Made by a program: the position numbers and the translations under genes. DNA of 64,000 nt from Sinorhizobium terangae (GTDB lineage Bacteria; Pseudomonadota; Alphaproteobacteria; Rhizobiales; Rhizobiaceae): NCBI RefSeq assembly GCF_029714365.1, contig NZ_CP121659.1:806001-870000 (forward strand), read 5' to 3'. Under the pieces are notes generated by a model. That model had not been told where the DNA came from. It saw only the letters and a program-made list of their open reading frames with translations, and ran no database searches. This document shows, piece after piece, positions 8,294 to 17,393 of this stretch (position 1 is the stretch's first letter; every line of letters begins with the position of its first letter).

Positions 8294-9031
8294 ATGTTTG
8301 ATCTTTCCGGCCGCAAGGCTCTCGTCACCGGCGCGTCCGGCGGCATCGGCGAGGAAATCGCCCGCATCCTGCACGCACAGGGTGCCATCGTCGGTGTGCA
8401 CGGCACGCGTGTCGAGAAGCTTGAGGCGCTCGCCAACACACTTGGCGAGCGTGTTCAGATCTTCCCCGCCAACCTTTCCGATCGCGCCGAAGTCAAGGCG
8501 CTTGGCGAGAAGGCGGAGGCTGAACTCGGCGGCGTCGATATCCTCGTCAACAATGCAGGCATCACCAAGGACGGACTCTTCGTCCGCATGAGCGATGAAG
8601 ATTGGGACAGCGTCATCGAGGTCAACCTCACGGCGGTGTTCCGCCTGACCCGTGAGCTCACTCACCCGATGATGCGTCGCCGCTTCGGCCGCATCATCAA
8701 CATCACCTCCGTCGTCGGCGTCACCGGGAACCTCGGGCAGGCCAACTATTGTGCCTCGAAGGCTGGCATGATCGGCTTCTCCAAGTCGCTCGCGCAGGAA
8801 ATCGCCACCCGTAACGTTACCGTCAACTGCGTCGCTCCGGGCTTCATCGAAAGCGCGATGACCGGTAAGCTTAACGACAAGCAGAAGGAGAGTATCATGG
8901 GTGCGATCCCGATGCGGCGCATGGGCTCGGGTGCCGAGGTCGCATCCGCCGTTGCCTATCTTGCTTCGAACGAAGCAGGTTACGTCACCGGCCAGACCAT
9001 TCACGTCAATGGCGGCATGGCGATGATCTGA
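8294..9031 (+). CDS. fabG: 3-oxoacyl-ACP reductase
   Basis: NADPH-dependent SDR that reduces 3-oxoacyl-ACP in each elongation cycle. It shows the TGASGGIG cofactor motif (residues 12-19), NNAG (87-90) and the Ser139-Tyr152-Lys156 triad (ITSVVGVTGN, YCASK), ending with the FabG-type GGMAMI. At 245 aa, and between fabD and acpP, it is the housekeeping FabG rather than a generic SDR. Confidence 0.97.
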   Translation: MFDLSGRKALVTGASGGIGEEIARILHAQGAIVGVHGTRVEKLEALANTLGERVQIFPANLSDRAEVKALGEKAEAELGGVDILVNNAGITKDGLFVRMSDEDWDSVIEVNLTAVFRLTRELTHPMMRRRFGRIINITSVVGVTGNLGQANYCASKAGMIGFSKSLAQEIATRNVTVNCVAPGFIESAMTGKLNDKQKESIMGAIPMRRMGSGAEVASAVAYLASNEAGYVTGQTIHVNGGMAMI

Positions 9032-9363
9032 TCCGACACCGGTGAGGAACGGCGCGCGCGGCCTGTCGCGGGCACCTGCATCGCCACCTTCACTGGTCGG
9101 TGCCAAATGCCTGAAATTCAATGTTGACCAAGCGAATGTCGGGCATTTTCGCACTTTGCGGCAGACTTAAACCATGTTAATCGGGCCATGACTGTGCGCA
9201 GTCGACCGGTCCGGCCAGGTGTCCGGCAGCCCTGGCTGCCTTGGGTTTCCGCGGGTTCGGTTGGATGGATTGCCCGGCGGACCATCTTGGTCTATCAGGC
9301 TTGATTGAAAGTGACGGCGCCAAGAATGGCGCCGCAGAGAAACGAAGGTCGAGGAACTCCGAC
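9032..9363 (+). other. Intergenic region fabG-acpP with acpP leader
   Basis: 332 bp. It probably holds a separate acpP promoter, since acpP is normally expressed far more than its neighbours, but no clear hexamer pair was found. Two small inverted repeats occur: around 9225-9240 (GGCAG/CTGCC) and 9316-9333 (GGCGCC-N6-GGCGCC), the second about 30 nt upstream of the acpP start. Confidence 0.5.
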
Positions 9364-9600
9364 ATGAGCGATATCGCAGAACGCGTGAAGAAAATTGTTA
9401 TTGATCATCTTGGCGTCGACGCCGAAAAGGTCAGCGAAGGCGCAAGCTTCATCGATGACCTCGGCGCGGACTCGCTCGACACCGTCGAACTGGTCATGGC
9501 ATTCGAAGAAGAATTCGGAGTCGAGATCCCGGACGACGCGGCAGATTCGATCCTGACCGTCGGCGATGCCGTCAAGTTCATCGAGAAGGCTCAGGCCTGA
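9364..9600 (+). CDS. acpP: Acyl carrier protein
   Basis: 78-aa acidic carrier that holds fatty acyl intermediates on a 4'-phosphopantetheine arm attached to Ser37 in the GADSLD motif. The sequence is of the rhizobial AcpP type ([20 protein letters not shown] at the N terminus). It is the housekeeping carrier, not a NodF- or AcpXL-type carrier, as shown by length and by the fabG/fabF context. A hairpin follows the stop. Confidence 0.98.
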   Translation: MSDIAERVKKIVIDHLGVDAEKVSEGASFIDDLGADSLDTVELVMAFEEEFGVEIPDDAADSILTVGDAVKFIEKAQA

Positions 9601-9622
9601 TCTTTACGGTCCCGGCCGTTTG

Positions 9623-9644
9623 ACGGGCCGCCTGTGCGGCCCGT
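9623..9644 (+). terminator. Hairpin downstream of acpP
   Basis: Perfect 9-bp stem (ACGGGCCGC and complement) with loop CTGT, 22 bp after the acpP stop. No T-tract follows, so it may be a 3'-stabilising or partial terminator structure that sets the acpP:fabF ratio. Confidence 0.45.
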
Positions 9645-9818
9645 ACCAGCCCAGGGGAAGTGGGCTGACCTGCGTCGACCGCGGGTTCGATCAGCAAAGC
9701 GTTCCCGCCTTTCCCTCTGATCGTCACATGAGAAATTTACAATGGATGCACGGATCGGGGTCGTCACGCGTGGTCCGGTCCGGCTCTGGAACTGAACAGT
9801 CAGGGTGGGTCACGGTTT

Positions 9819-11084
9819 ATGAGACGTGTCGTTATCACCGGTACCGGCATGGTATCTCCTTTGGGTTGCGGAACCGAAGTCAGCTGGTCGCGTCTTATCG
9901 CGGGCCAGAACGCTGCGCGCAAGGTCACCGAATTCGAGGTTGAGGATCTTCCTGCCAAGATCGCCTGCCGTATTCCTTTCGGTGACGGCTCCGACGGCAC
10001 CTTCAATGCCGACGACTGGATGGAGCCGAAGGAGCAGCGCAAGGTCGACCCCTTCATCGTTTACGCGATGGCGGCCGCCGACATGGCGCTGGCCGACGCC
10101 GGCTGGAAACCGGAAAGCGATGAAGACCAGATCGCGACCGGCGTGCTGATCGGCTCCGGCATCGGTGGCCTCGAGGGCATCGTCGATGCGGGGTATACGC
10201 TGCGCGACAAGGGCCCGCGCCGTATCTCCCCGTTCTTCATTCCCGGCCGTCTGATCAATCTCGCTTCGGGTCAGGTCTCCATTCGCCACAAGCTGCGTGG
10301 CCCAAACCATTCGGTCGTGACGGCCTGCTCGACGGGCGCGCACGCGATCGGCGACGCGAGCCGGCTGATCGCGCTCGGCGATGCCGACGTGATGGTGGCG
10401 GGCGGCACGGAATCGCCGATCTGCCGCATCTCGCTCGCAGGTTTTGCCGCCTGCAAGGCGCTTTCGACCCAGCATAACGATAACCCGGAAAAGGCATCGC
10501 GCCCCTATGACGCCGATCGCGACGGTTTCGTCATGGGTGAGGGCGCAGGCGTAGTCATCCTCGAAGAACTGGAGCATGCGAAGGCACGCGGCGCCAAGAT
10601 CTATGCCGAAATCGTCGGCTACGGTCTGTCGGGCGACGCCTTCCACATCACTGCTCCGTCCGAGGACGGTGACGGCGCCTATCGTTGCATGCAAATGGCA
10701 TTGAAGCGTGCCGGCCTGATGGCCGCCGACATCGACTACATCAATGCACACGGTACCTCGACGATGGCTGATACGATCGAGCTCGGCGCGGTCGAGCGGC
10801 TGGTCGGCAACAGCGCGTCCAAGATATCCATGTCCTCGACCAAGTCGGCAATCGGGCACCTGCTTGGCGCCGCCGGCGCGATCGAGGCGATCTTCTCGGC
10901 GCTCGCGATTCGCGACAATATCGCTCCGCCGACCCTCAACCTCGACAATCCCTCCGTCGAGACGAAGATCGATCTGGTGCCGCATGTTGCGCGCAAGCGG
11001 GAGATCAACGTCGCGCTGTCGAACTCCTTTGGATTCGGCGGCACGAATGCCTCACTGGTGCTGCGCCGTTATAACGGCAACTAA
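9819..11084 (+). CDS. fabF: 3-oxoacyl-ACP synthase II
   Basis: Condensing enzyme that extends acyl-ACP with malonyl-ACP. The Cys-His-His catalytic set is visible: Cys170 (TACSTGAH), His311 (NAHGTST) and His347 (SAIGHLLGAAG). 421 aa is the usual length, and the C terminus has the NSFGFGGTNASL signature. It lies 218 bp after acpP, so it may have its own promoter. A strong hairpin follows. Confidence 0.97.
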   Translation: MRRVVITGTGMVSPLGCGTEVSWSRLIAGQNAARKVTEFEVEDLPAKIACRIPFGDGSDGTFNADDWMEPKEQRKVDPFIVYAMAAADMALADAGWKPESDEDQIATGVLIGSGIGGLEGIVDAGYTLRDKGPRRISPFFIPGRLINLASGQVSIRHKLRGPNHSVVTACSTGAHAIGDASRLIALGDADVMVAGGTESPICRISLAGFAACKALSTQHNDNPEKASRPYDADRDGFVMGEGAGVVILEELEHAKARGAKIYAEIVGYGLSGDAFHITAPSEDGDGAYRCMQMALKRAGLMAADIDYINAHGTSTMADTIELGAVERLVGNSASKISMSSTKSAIGHLLGAAGAIEAIFSALAIRDNIAPPTLNLDNPSVETKIDLVPHVARKREINVALSNSFGFGGTNASLVLRRYNGN

Positions 11085-11109
11085 CCATCGGCTTTATGAT
11101 GCGATCGAC

Positions 11110-11149
11110 AATGCCGATCCTCGGCTGGTTCTGCCGAGGATCGGCATTT
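11110..11149 (+). terminator. Terminator after fabF
   Basis: Perfect 16-bp stem (11110-11125 with 11133-11148) and 7-nt loop, followed by only a short T run. Position 26 bp after the fabF stop suggests the end of the fab transcription unit. The remaining bases to mltG (to 11412) show nothing recognisable. Confidence 0.65.
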
Positions 11150-11412
11150 GCGTCGGAGACCGCTTCCGACCCTCCGGTGCACTTCAAACACCGCTTGTGA
11201 TCCTGCTTTTTGCCGCATTGCTCGCTACAAGCTGTAATCGGAGGATTCGCCGCCGCTGGGCGGCGACGCCGAGACTATGTTCGCGCAAGGCATTTCTGAC
11301 AATTTGTAGAATATCCATTGCTCTGACACATTCAGCTTGCCGTCGGTTTTAAGCCGAAATTCGCATCGGTGGCAGCTTGATTGAGGTTGCGGATTTCGGA
11401 TTCGGGATAATC

Positions 11413-12618
11413 GTGAGCGACTCAGACGATAACAGCGCGGTACAATTCGGCCGCAATGAAACCGGGAGCAACGGGCCGATCATCCCGAAATCGGCGAGCG
11501 AGGCCCTGCGCCCCGAAAAGGTTCCGCAACCGCCGAAGCGTTCCCGCAAGGCGCGCAGTCAGGTCGTCATCTTTCTCAATTTCGTGATGACGGTAATCGT
11601 CTTCGTGGCGCTCGCAGCCGCCGGCGCGGTCTATTATGCGATGCACGAATATGAAAAGCCCGGCCCGCTGGAAGCCAACAAGAACTTCATTGTTCGCAAT
11701 GGCGCGGGCATCAGCGAAATTGCCAGCGGCCTTGAGCGCAACAACATCATTACCGACGGACGCGTGTTCCGTTTCGTGTCTGAGGCCTATCTCGACAACG
11801 AAACCCTGAAAGCGGGTGAATACGAGATCAAGGCCGGATCGTCGATGCAAGAAATCATGCAATTGCTGAAGTCCGGCAAGTCGATCCTCTACTCCGTTTC
11901 GCTCCCGGAGGGGCTGACGGTCAAGCAGATGTTCAACAAGCTCGCCAACGATCCGGTGCTGGTCGGCGATCTGCCGCAGGATCTGCCATCCGAAGGCTCG
12001 CTCAAGCCTGACACCTACAAATTCACCCGCGGCACCAAGCGCGCCGAGATCGTTCAGCAGATGGTTGCGGCGCAGAAGGCCTTGGTCGATCAGATCTGGA
12101 AAATGCGCGACCCCGATCTTCCGGTCTCGACCGTTGAGGAGTTCGTGACGCTGGCCTCGATCGTTGAAAAGGAAACGGGCCGCGCGGACGAGCGGCCGCG
12201 CGTGGCGTCGGTCTTCATCAACCGCCTCGAAAAGGGCATGCGGCTGCAATCCGACCCCACCATCATCTATGGCATCTTCGGCGGGGAGGGGAAGCCGGCG
12301 GACCGCGCAATCCTGAAGTCGGACCTTGATAAGGAAACGCCGTACAACACCTATCTCATCAAAGGCTTGCCGCCGACGCCGATCGCCAATCCGGGCCGCG
12401 CGGCCCTCGAGGCCGTTGCCAACCCGTCGCGCACGCCGGAACTCTATTTCGTGGCGGACGGAACAGGCGGCCATGTCTTTGCAGCGACACTCGACGAACA
12501 CAACGCAAACGTAAGGCGTTGGAGAAAGCTTGAGGCCGAGAAGGCGGCAGAGGCAGCCAAGGCGGCGGAGGCGGCCGCAGCCGCCGAGCCGACGGTGACG
12601 CCGGCGGAGGCACAGTAA
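11413..12618 (+). CDS. mltG: Endolytic murein transglycosylase MltG (YceG)
   Basis: Inner-membrane lytic transglycosylase thought to cut nascent glycan strands. A cytosolic basic N terminus is followed by one TM (about residues 50-74), a LysM-like region, and the YceG catalytic domain with LASIVEKETG (about 247-256) and the SDPTIIYG segment. GTG at 11413 is chosen because GGGA lies 5-9 bp upstream and the protein then begins MSDSDDN; a TTG 36 bp upstream lacks such support. 401 aa, with an Ala/Glu-rich tail (KAAEAAKAAEAAAAAE). The fabF-mltG-yicC-gmk order is conserved in rhizobia. Confidence 0.93.
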   Translation: MSDSDDNSAVQFGRNETGSNGPIIPKSASEALRPEKVPQPPKRSRKARSQVVIFLNFVMTVIVFVALAAAGAVYYAMHEYEKPGPLEANKNFIVRNGAGISEIASGLERNNIITDGRVFRFVSEAYLDNETLKAGEYEIKAGSSMQEIMQLLKSGKSILYSVSLPEGLTVKQMFNKLANDPVLVGDLPQDLPSEGSLKPDTYKFTRGTKRAEIVQQMVAAQKALVDQIWKMRDPDLPVSTVEEFVTLASIVEKETGRADERPRVASVFINRLEKGMRLQSDPTIIYGIFGGEGKPADRAILKSDLDKETPYNTYLIKGLPPTPIANPGRAALEAVANPSRTPELYFVADGTGGHVFAATLDEHNANVRRWRKLEAEKAAEAAKAAEAAAAAEPTVTPAEAQ

Positions 12619-12820
12619 CAGGCCCTTATTGTGGACGGACAGGGTGCGGTGCGGATATCCCTTGCGGGATGCCGCGCCGTCGCCCTATTGCTTTTGCGAC
12701 TGCAGGGTCGTGCGTCGCTTCCGATGCATAAGGGTCGCCGTCGCAGCTTGAGACGCTGTATGGTTTCACCCTCAAACGGTTCCGATCCCGGGAAACATGC
12801 TGCAGCGGACGGAGGTAATG

Positions 12821-13708
12821 ATGCCGCTCCAATCGATGACTGGCTTTGCGAGGAGAGAGGGCAGCAGCGGACGCCATCGCTGGGCCTGGGAATTGCGGTC
12901 GGTTAACGGCAAGGGGCTCGATGTTCGCCTTCGCTTGCCGCAGGGCCTTGAACGCTTCGAGCCCGACTGCCGGCGCCTTGCTTCGGAATATTTCGCTCGC
13001 GGCAACCTGCAAATCGGACTCAACGTGAGCGGGGGCGAGGCCGCCGTCGAGGCCGTGGTCAACCAGGGCGCGTTGTCGGCCGTATTGCGGCTGCGCGAGC
13101 AGCTTGGTGATCTCGTCGATCCGGCGCCGCTGAAATTCGACACGCTGCTCTCGATCCGCGGCATCGTCGACTTTCGGGAGCCGGAGGAAAGCGAAAGCGA
13201 GCGTGTCGCGCGCGACGCCGATATCCTCTCCGGTTTGGCGCTCGCCCTTGAAGACCTGCGGTCCATGCGCGAAGAGGAGGGAGCGGCGCTCGGGCAGATC
13301 CTGCTTGCGCATGTGGATCGCATCGAGCAATTGAGGGCTGGCGTTGAGAGCGACCCGTCCCGAAGCCCTTCCGCGATCGCCGAACGGCTGGCGCAGCAGG
13401 TGGCGCTGTTAATGGAGGGCGCGTCCTCGCTCGACCGCGAAAGACTGCATGCGGAGGTCGCTTTGCTTGCCACGAAGGCGGATCTTAGAGAGGAAATCGA
13501 CCGTCTCGGTTCGCATGTCGCCGCTGCCCGGGATCTTCTCGCAAAGGGCGGTCCCGTCGGCCGCAAGCTGGATTTCCTGGCACAGGAATTTAACCGCGAA
13601 TCGAATACGATCTGTTCGAAGTCGAATGCCGCCGCCGTTTCGGCCGCCGGAATCGAGTTGAAGGTCGTGATCGATCAGTTTCGCGAGCAGGTTCAGAATC
13701 TGGAGTAA
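12821..13708 (+). CDS. yicC: YicC family endoribonuclease-like protein
   Basis: 295-aa YicC/YloC family protein; E. coli YicC is reported as an endoribonuclease. It starts with the conserved MTGFARREG segment (residues 5-13), has the SVNGKGLDVRLRLP motif, and ends with the DUF1732 signature (FNRESNTICSKSN ... ELKVVIDQFREQVQNLE). Tandem ATGs occur at 12818 and 12821; the second is better spaced from GGAGG (12811-12815). gmk follows after 3 bp, the usual pairing for this family. Confidence 0.92.
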   Translation: MPLQSMTGFARREGSSGRHRWAWELRSVNGKGLDVRLRLPQGLERFEPDCRRLASEYFARGNLQIGLNVSGGEAAVEAVVNQGALSAVLRLREQLGDLVDPAPLKFDTLLSIRGIVDFREPEESESERVARDADILSGLALALEDLRSMREEEGAALGQILLAHVDRIEQLRAGVESDPSRSPSAIAERLAQQVALLMEGASSLDRERLHAEVALLATKADLREEIDRLGSHVAAARDLLAKGGPVGRKLDFLAQEFNRESNTICSKSNAAAVSAAGIELKVVIDQFREQVQNLE

Positions 13709-13711
13709 GAC

Positions 13712-14371
13712 ATGAAATCGGCGACCGCTTCGCCCGTTAAGATCGCCCGCCGTGGGCTGATGCTCGTGATTTCGTCGCCGTCGGGCGCCGGCAAGTCGAC
13801 GATCGCCCGCAACCTCCTCGAGGCCGATCCGGAACTCAGCATCTCGGTGAGCGTGACGACGCGCGCGCGGCGGCCGAGCGAGATCGAGGGACGGCATTAT
13901 TTCTTCAAGTCGATCCGCGAATTCGAGGCGCTGCGCGCGACCGACTCGCTCCTCGAATGGGCGGAGGTGCACGGCAACTTCTATGGAACCCCGCGCGATG
14001 CGGTCGAGGCGGCGATGGCCGAAGGCCGCGACATGCTCTTCGACATCGATTGGCAGGGCGCGCAGCAATTGCAGGAAAAGATGGGCGGCGATGTCGTCTC
14101 GATCTTCATTCTGCCGCCGTCCATGGCCGAATTGCAGTCGCGGCTGCACCGGCGCGCCGAGGATAGTGAGGACGTGATTGCGACCCGGCTCGCTAATTCG
14201 CGTGCCGAGATCGAGCACTGGCGCGAATATGACTATATCGTCGTGAACGACGATCTCGACCGGGCGTTCTCCGCTGTCCGGGCGATTGTGGAAGCCGAAC
14301 GCCTGCGCCGCGACCGCCGTCCCGGCCTGTTCGAATTCGTCAACGGACTGCTGACGGAAAACCCCTTTTGA
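13712..14371 (+). CDS. gmk: Guanylate kinase
   Basis: Phosphorylates GMP to GDP in the cytosol. P-loop [10 protein letters not shown] at residues 21-30, then [13 protein letters not shown] (GMP binding) and GRHYFF, all typical. 219 aa. Only 3 bp separate it from yicC, so the two are co-transcribed. It converges on rsmA with an 18-bp gap. Confidence 0.97.
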   Translation: MKSATASPVKIARRGLMLVISSPSGAGKSTIARNLLEADPELSISVSVTTRARRPSEIEGRHYFFKSIREFEALRATDSLLEWAEVHGNFYGTPRDAVEAAMAEGRDMLFDIDWQGAQQLQEKMGGDVVSIFILPPSMAELQSRLHRRAEDSEDVIATRLANSRAEIEHWREYDYIVVNDDLDRAFSAVRAIVEAERLRRDRRPGLFEFVNGLLTENPF

Positions 14372-14389
14372 TCGAGCGGGGGGCAGCGT

Positions 14390-15220
14390 TTAACCGTTGA
14401 GGCAATTCGCCAATCGGCAGAATTCATCGACCGTCAGCGTTTCGGCGCGCCTTTGGGGATCGATATCCGCTCTTGCCAACAGCGCCTCGCCACCCAGGCT
14501 TTTCAGGCTCTGGCGCAGCATCTTGCGGCGTTGCCCGAAGGCCGCTTGCGTCACTTTTTCGAGCGCGGAGACAGAGCAGGGGATCGGATCGGCGATCGGC
14601 TCCAGATGGACGACTGACGAGGTGACCTTGGGCGGCGGCGTGAAGGCTTGCGGCGAGACGTCGAAGGCCATGCGCGCCTTGGTCCGCCAGCCACAGAGAA
14701 CGCCGAGACGGCCGTAATGATCGTCGTCGGCACCCGCCACAATCCTGAGGCCCACCTCGCGCTGGAACATCAGCGTCATCGACTGCCAGAACGGCGGCCA
14801 TTGCTCCGGCAGCAGCCAGTTGACGAGAAGTTGCGTTCCGACGTTGTAGGGCAGGTTGGCGATAATACGGACCGGACCGTTGGCGAGCGTTTCGAAGGGG
14901 ATCTTCAGCGCGTCGGCCTCGATCACGTCGAGCCGCCCAGGATAATGGGCGGCGATTTCGGCGAGCGCCGGCAGGCAGCGGGCATCCCGTTCGATTGCCA
15001 CCACCTTTTTGGCGCCCAGCGCCAGGATCGCCCTTGTGAGGCCGCCCGGTCCCGGGCCGACTTCGATGACGGTCACGCCGTCGAGCGGACCGGCCGTGCG
15101 GGCAATCTTCTGGGTGAGATTGAGGTCCAGCAGGAAGTTCTGGCCGAGCGCCTTCTTCGCATCGAGACCGTGACGCTGGATGACGTCTCTGAGCGGCGGC
15201 AGACCGTCAAGCGCCGCCAT
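14390..15220 (-). CDS. rsmA: 16S rRNA dimethyladenosine transferase (KsgA)
   Basis: SAM-dependent enzyme that dimethylates two adjacent adenosines near the 3' end of 16S rRNA during 30S maturation. Motif [11 protein letters not shown] at residues 53-62, the [12 protein letters not shown]-terminal signature, and catalytic NLPY at 122-125. The start overlaps the pdxA stop by one base (TGATG), implying translational coupling. Last gene of the lptF-lptG-lptD-surA-pdxA-rsmA cluster. Confidence 0.97.
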   Translation of the reverse strand: MAALDGLPPLRDVIQRHGLDAKKALGQNFLLDLNLTQKIARTAGPLDGVTVIEVGPGPGGLTRAILALGAKKVVAIERDARCLPALAEIAAHYPGRLDVIEADALKIPFETLANGPVRIIANLPYNVGTQLLVNWLLPEQWPPFWQSMTLMFQREVGLRIVAGADDDHYGRLGVLCGWRTKARMAFDVSPQAFTPPPKVTSSVVHLEPIADPIPCSVSALEKVTQAAFGQRRKMLRQSLKSLGGEALLARADIDPQRRAETLTVDEFCRLANCLNG

Positions 15221-16248
15221 CAGCGATGCGCCCCTTCCGTATTGGCGGCGAGCTCCGCCGCGAGGCGAAGCGCCGCAAGCAGGCTGTCTTCGCGCGCGAC
15301 GCCCTTTCCGGCAATGCCGAAAGCGGTGCCGTGGTCCGGCGACGTTCTGATGAAGGGCAGCCCGAGCGTGACATTCACGCTGTCATCGAAGCCCAGCGCC
15401 TTCGCCGGTATCAATGCCTGGTCATGATACATGCAGATCGCCGCGTCGTAGGTCTCCCTGGCACGGTCGTGGAACATGGTATCGGCCGGGAGCGGGCCGA
15501 CGACATCCAGTCCCTCAGCGCGGAGCCGGTCGATGACCGGACGGATGAGGGCATCGTCCTCGAGGCCGAGCGCACCGCCTTCGCCTGCATGCGGATTGAG
15601 ACCGGCGACGGCAAGGCGCGGCCTCGCCAAGCCGAAGCGGTTTCGGAGATCTGCGGCCGTTATCGTACAGGTCTGGTGGATCAGTTCCGGCGTCAGCGCG
15701 CCGGGAACATCCTTGAGCGGAATATGGATCGTGACGGGAACCGCGCGCAGCTTCGGTCCGGCCAGCATCATCACCGGCAGGACGGGAGTCCCGGTTGTCT
15801 GCTCAGCGAGATGCGCAAGATATTCGGTGTGGCCGGGGAAGCGGAAGCCGGCCTCGTAGAGCACGGCCTTCGCAATCGGGTTGGTGACTACAGCCGTGGC
15901 TTGGCCAGCCATGACGAGCTGCACGGCGGTATCGATGGCGGCGGTGACGGTGGAGGCGTTGGCCGGGTCGGGTTCGCTGGCGACAACCGGAACAGCGCAA
16001 CGCACCGGCAATACGGGCAAGGCGTTCGCGAAGGCCGCACAGGCGTCAAGACAATCGGTTTCCGTTATCCGCACCGCCTGGCCGAGAGCCTTTGCGCGGG
16101 CCGAGAGCACTGCAGGATCGCCAATAAAGAGGAAAGGCGGCGTCGCCCGCGTCTCGCGCCTTGCCCACACAGCCAGGCTGATATCCGGGCCAATACCGGC
16201 CGGATCGCCCATCGTCAGGGCGATCGGCCTGCCGCTCGTCTTGCTCAT
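15220..16248 (-). CDS. pdxA: 4-hydroxythreonine-4-phosphate dehydrogenase
   Basis: NAD-dependent step of the DXP-dependent pyridoxal phosphate pathway. The N terminus contains [12 protein letters not shown]; metal-ligand regions [20 protein letters not shown] and the C-terminal TSPDHGTAF are present. 342 aa is standard. It lies 9 bp after the surA-like gene and overlaps rsmA by one base; surA-pdxA-rsmA is an order also seen in enterobacteria. Confidence 0.96.
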   Translation of the reverse strand: MSKTSGRPIALTMGDPAGIGPDISLAVWARRETRATPPFLFIGDPAVLSARAKALGQAVRITETDCLDACAAFANALPVLPVRCAVPVVASEPDPANASTVTAAIDTAVQLVMAGQATAVVTNPIAKAVLYEAGFRFPGHTEYLAHLAEQTTGTPVLPVMMLAGPKLRAVPVTIHIPLKDVPGALTPELIHQTCTITAADLRNRFGLARPRLAVAGLNPHAGEGGALGLEDDALIRPVIDRLRAEGLDVVGPLPADTMFHDRARETYDAAICMYHDQALIPAKALGFDDSVNVTLGLPFIRTSPDHGTAFGIAGKGVAREDSLLAALRLAAELAANTEGAHR

Positions 16249-16257
16249 GGTCGCCCG

Positions 16258-17196
16258 TTACTTGTTGATGATCTGCGCCTTTTCACGCAGCTCTTCGAGG
16301 TATTTCGCGCTGTTCGGGTCTTCGCCGCCGGCCTTCTTCTTGCCCAGGTCCTCGGCGCGGAAGACGATTTCGGCGGCGGTATCATCATTGACCTGACGCT
16401 TCTTGCAGATTGCAAGATATTCGACACCCTTTTCGGTGACGCGCGTGCCAGTCGTCATGCCGTCGCCGGCCTTTTCGACGAGCGGCTTCCAATCTTCCGG
16501 CAATTGCTGGGCAAGCACGCGGCCGAGGTTGCGAATCGATACGTCGCGATAATTGGCCGCAAAGACCTTGGATGTCTCGCAACCGGGGAACTGCGATCGC
16601 GACGCGTTCGCTTCGGCCTGCCTTTTTGCCGTAATCGCGCCGCGCTTGGATTCAGGAATGACGAAGATGACCTGTTGGAGGAAATACTCTGTCGTCACAG
16701 GCTTGTTGCCGCCGCCTTCCATCATGCGCTTCACAAGGTCGCCGCCGGAGAGGCGATTGGCGTTGCCAAAGCGGAAATTGACGACGCGAGGCCAACTCAT
16801 CTGAACGGCGATAAACTGCTTGAAATGATCGACGCCGACACCGGCCTGATCGAGGATCTTGCCGAGTTGGTCGGTCGACATCTTGTTTCCCGCTGCAAAC
16901 CGCGCAAAGGCGGCGTCAACGTCCTGGGTACTGACCGACTGCTGGACGCGCGCGATCTCGCCGCGCTTCAGCACTTCGTCGATAAGCTGCCGCTTGGCTT
17001 CCTCGGCGCCGCCTCCTTGGCGTTGAAGGCGAAGGAAGGCTGCGCGCTTGGCAATGTCGCCTGAGGTGATGACGACATTGTTGACGATCACCTTGACGCC
17101 GCTTGCGGCCAGTGCCGTCGTGTATGCAGCGACGCTCAGCGTGCCGGCCAGCACCAGCGCCGGTATCACCCTCAAGATCGATTTCCCGCCCATCAT
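16258..17196 (-). CDS. SurA-like periplasmic chaperone / PPIase family protein
   Basis: Periplasmic protein with an N-terminal signal peptide (from MMGGKSILRV to TTALAA) and a SurA N-terminal-type chaperone region (VNNVVITSGDIAKRAAFLRLQ, about residues 35-160). ATG at 17196 is chosen because ACAGGGA lies just upstream and the signal peptide then sits at the N terminus. At 312 aa it is well short of E. coli SurA (two parvulin domains); at most one, divergent, PPIase-like domain can be present. Position between lptD and pdxA supports an outer-membrane protein folding role. The partner is probably LptD and other porins, by inference. Confidence 0.75.
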   Translation of the reverse strand: MMGGKSILRVIPALVLAGTLSVAAYTTALAASGVKVIVNNVVITSGDIAKRAAFLRLQRQGGGAEEAKRQLIDEVLKRGEIARVQQSVSTQDVDAAFARFAAGNKMSTDQLGKILDQAGVGVDHFKQFIAVQMSWPRVVNFRFGNANRLSGGDLVKRMMEGGGNKPVTTEYFLQQVIFVIPESKRGAITAKRQAEANASRSQFPGCETSKVFAANYRDVSIRNLGRVLAQQLPEDWKPLVEKAGDGMTTGTRVTEKGVEYLAICKKRQVNDDTAAEIVFRAEDLGKKKAGGEDPNSAKYLEELREKAQIINK

Positions 17197-17333
17197 ATTT
17201 CCCTGTCCGTCCCGCGCCCCAACCGCCTGTGGTCCGCGTTGGACCGCCAGCTTGCGCCTTCCCTGTGTCAGTTGGAGGAAATGCATAATACATGCGGCCA
17301 AAGGATGACAAGACCACATGATCAACCTTAGGT

Positions 17334-17358
17334 GCTGCGCGTCTTCTGGACGCGCAGC
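17334..17358 (-). other. Hairpin between lptD and surA-like gene
   Basis: Perfect 10-bp inverted repeat (GCTGCGCGTC and complement) with a 5-nt loop, 36 bp after the lptD stop. It could attenuate or process the polycistronic transcript. Confidence 0.5.
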
Positions 17359-17393
17359 TGGCAGAATAAGGTCATGGGCGTCCGGTGCGGACC

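Noticed and set aside
9168..9183. TTAA-N6-TTAA between fabG and acpP as a CtrA site
   Set aside because: Spacer is one base short of the consensus.
15226..17064. 612-codon plus-strand frame opposite pdxA and the surA-like gene
   Set aside because: Covers two convincing genes on the other strand and shows no ribosome-binding site or motif.
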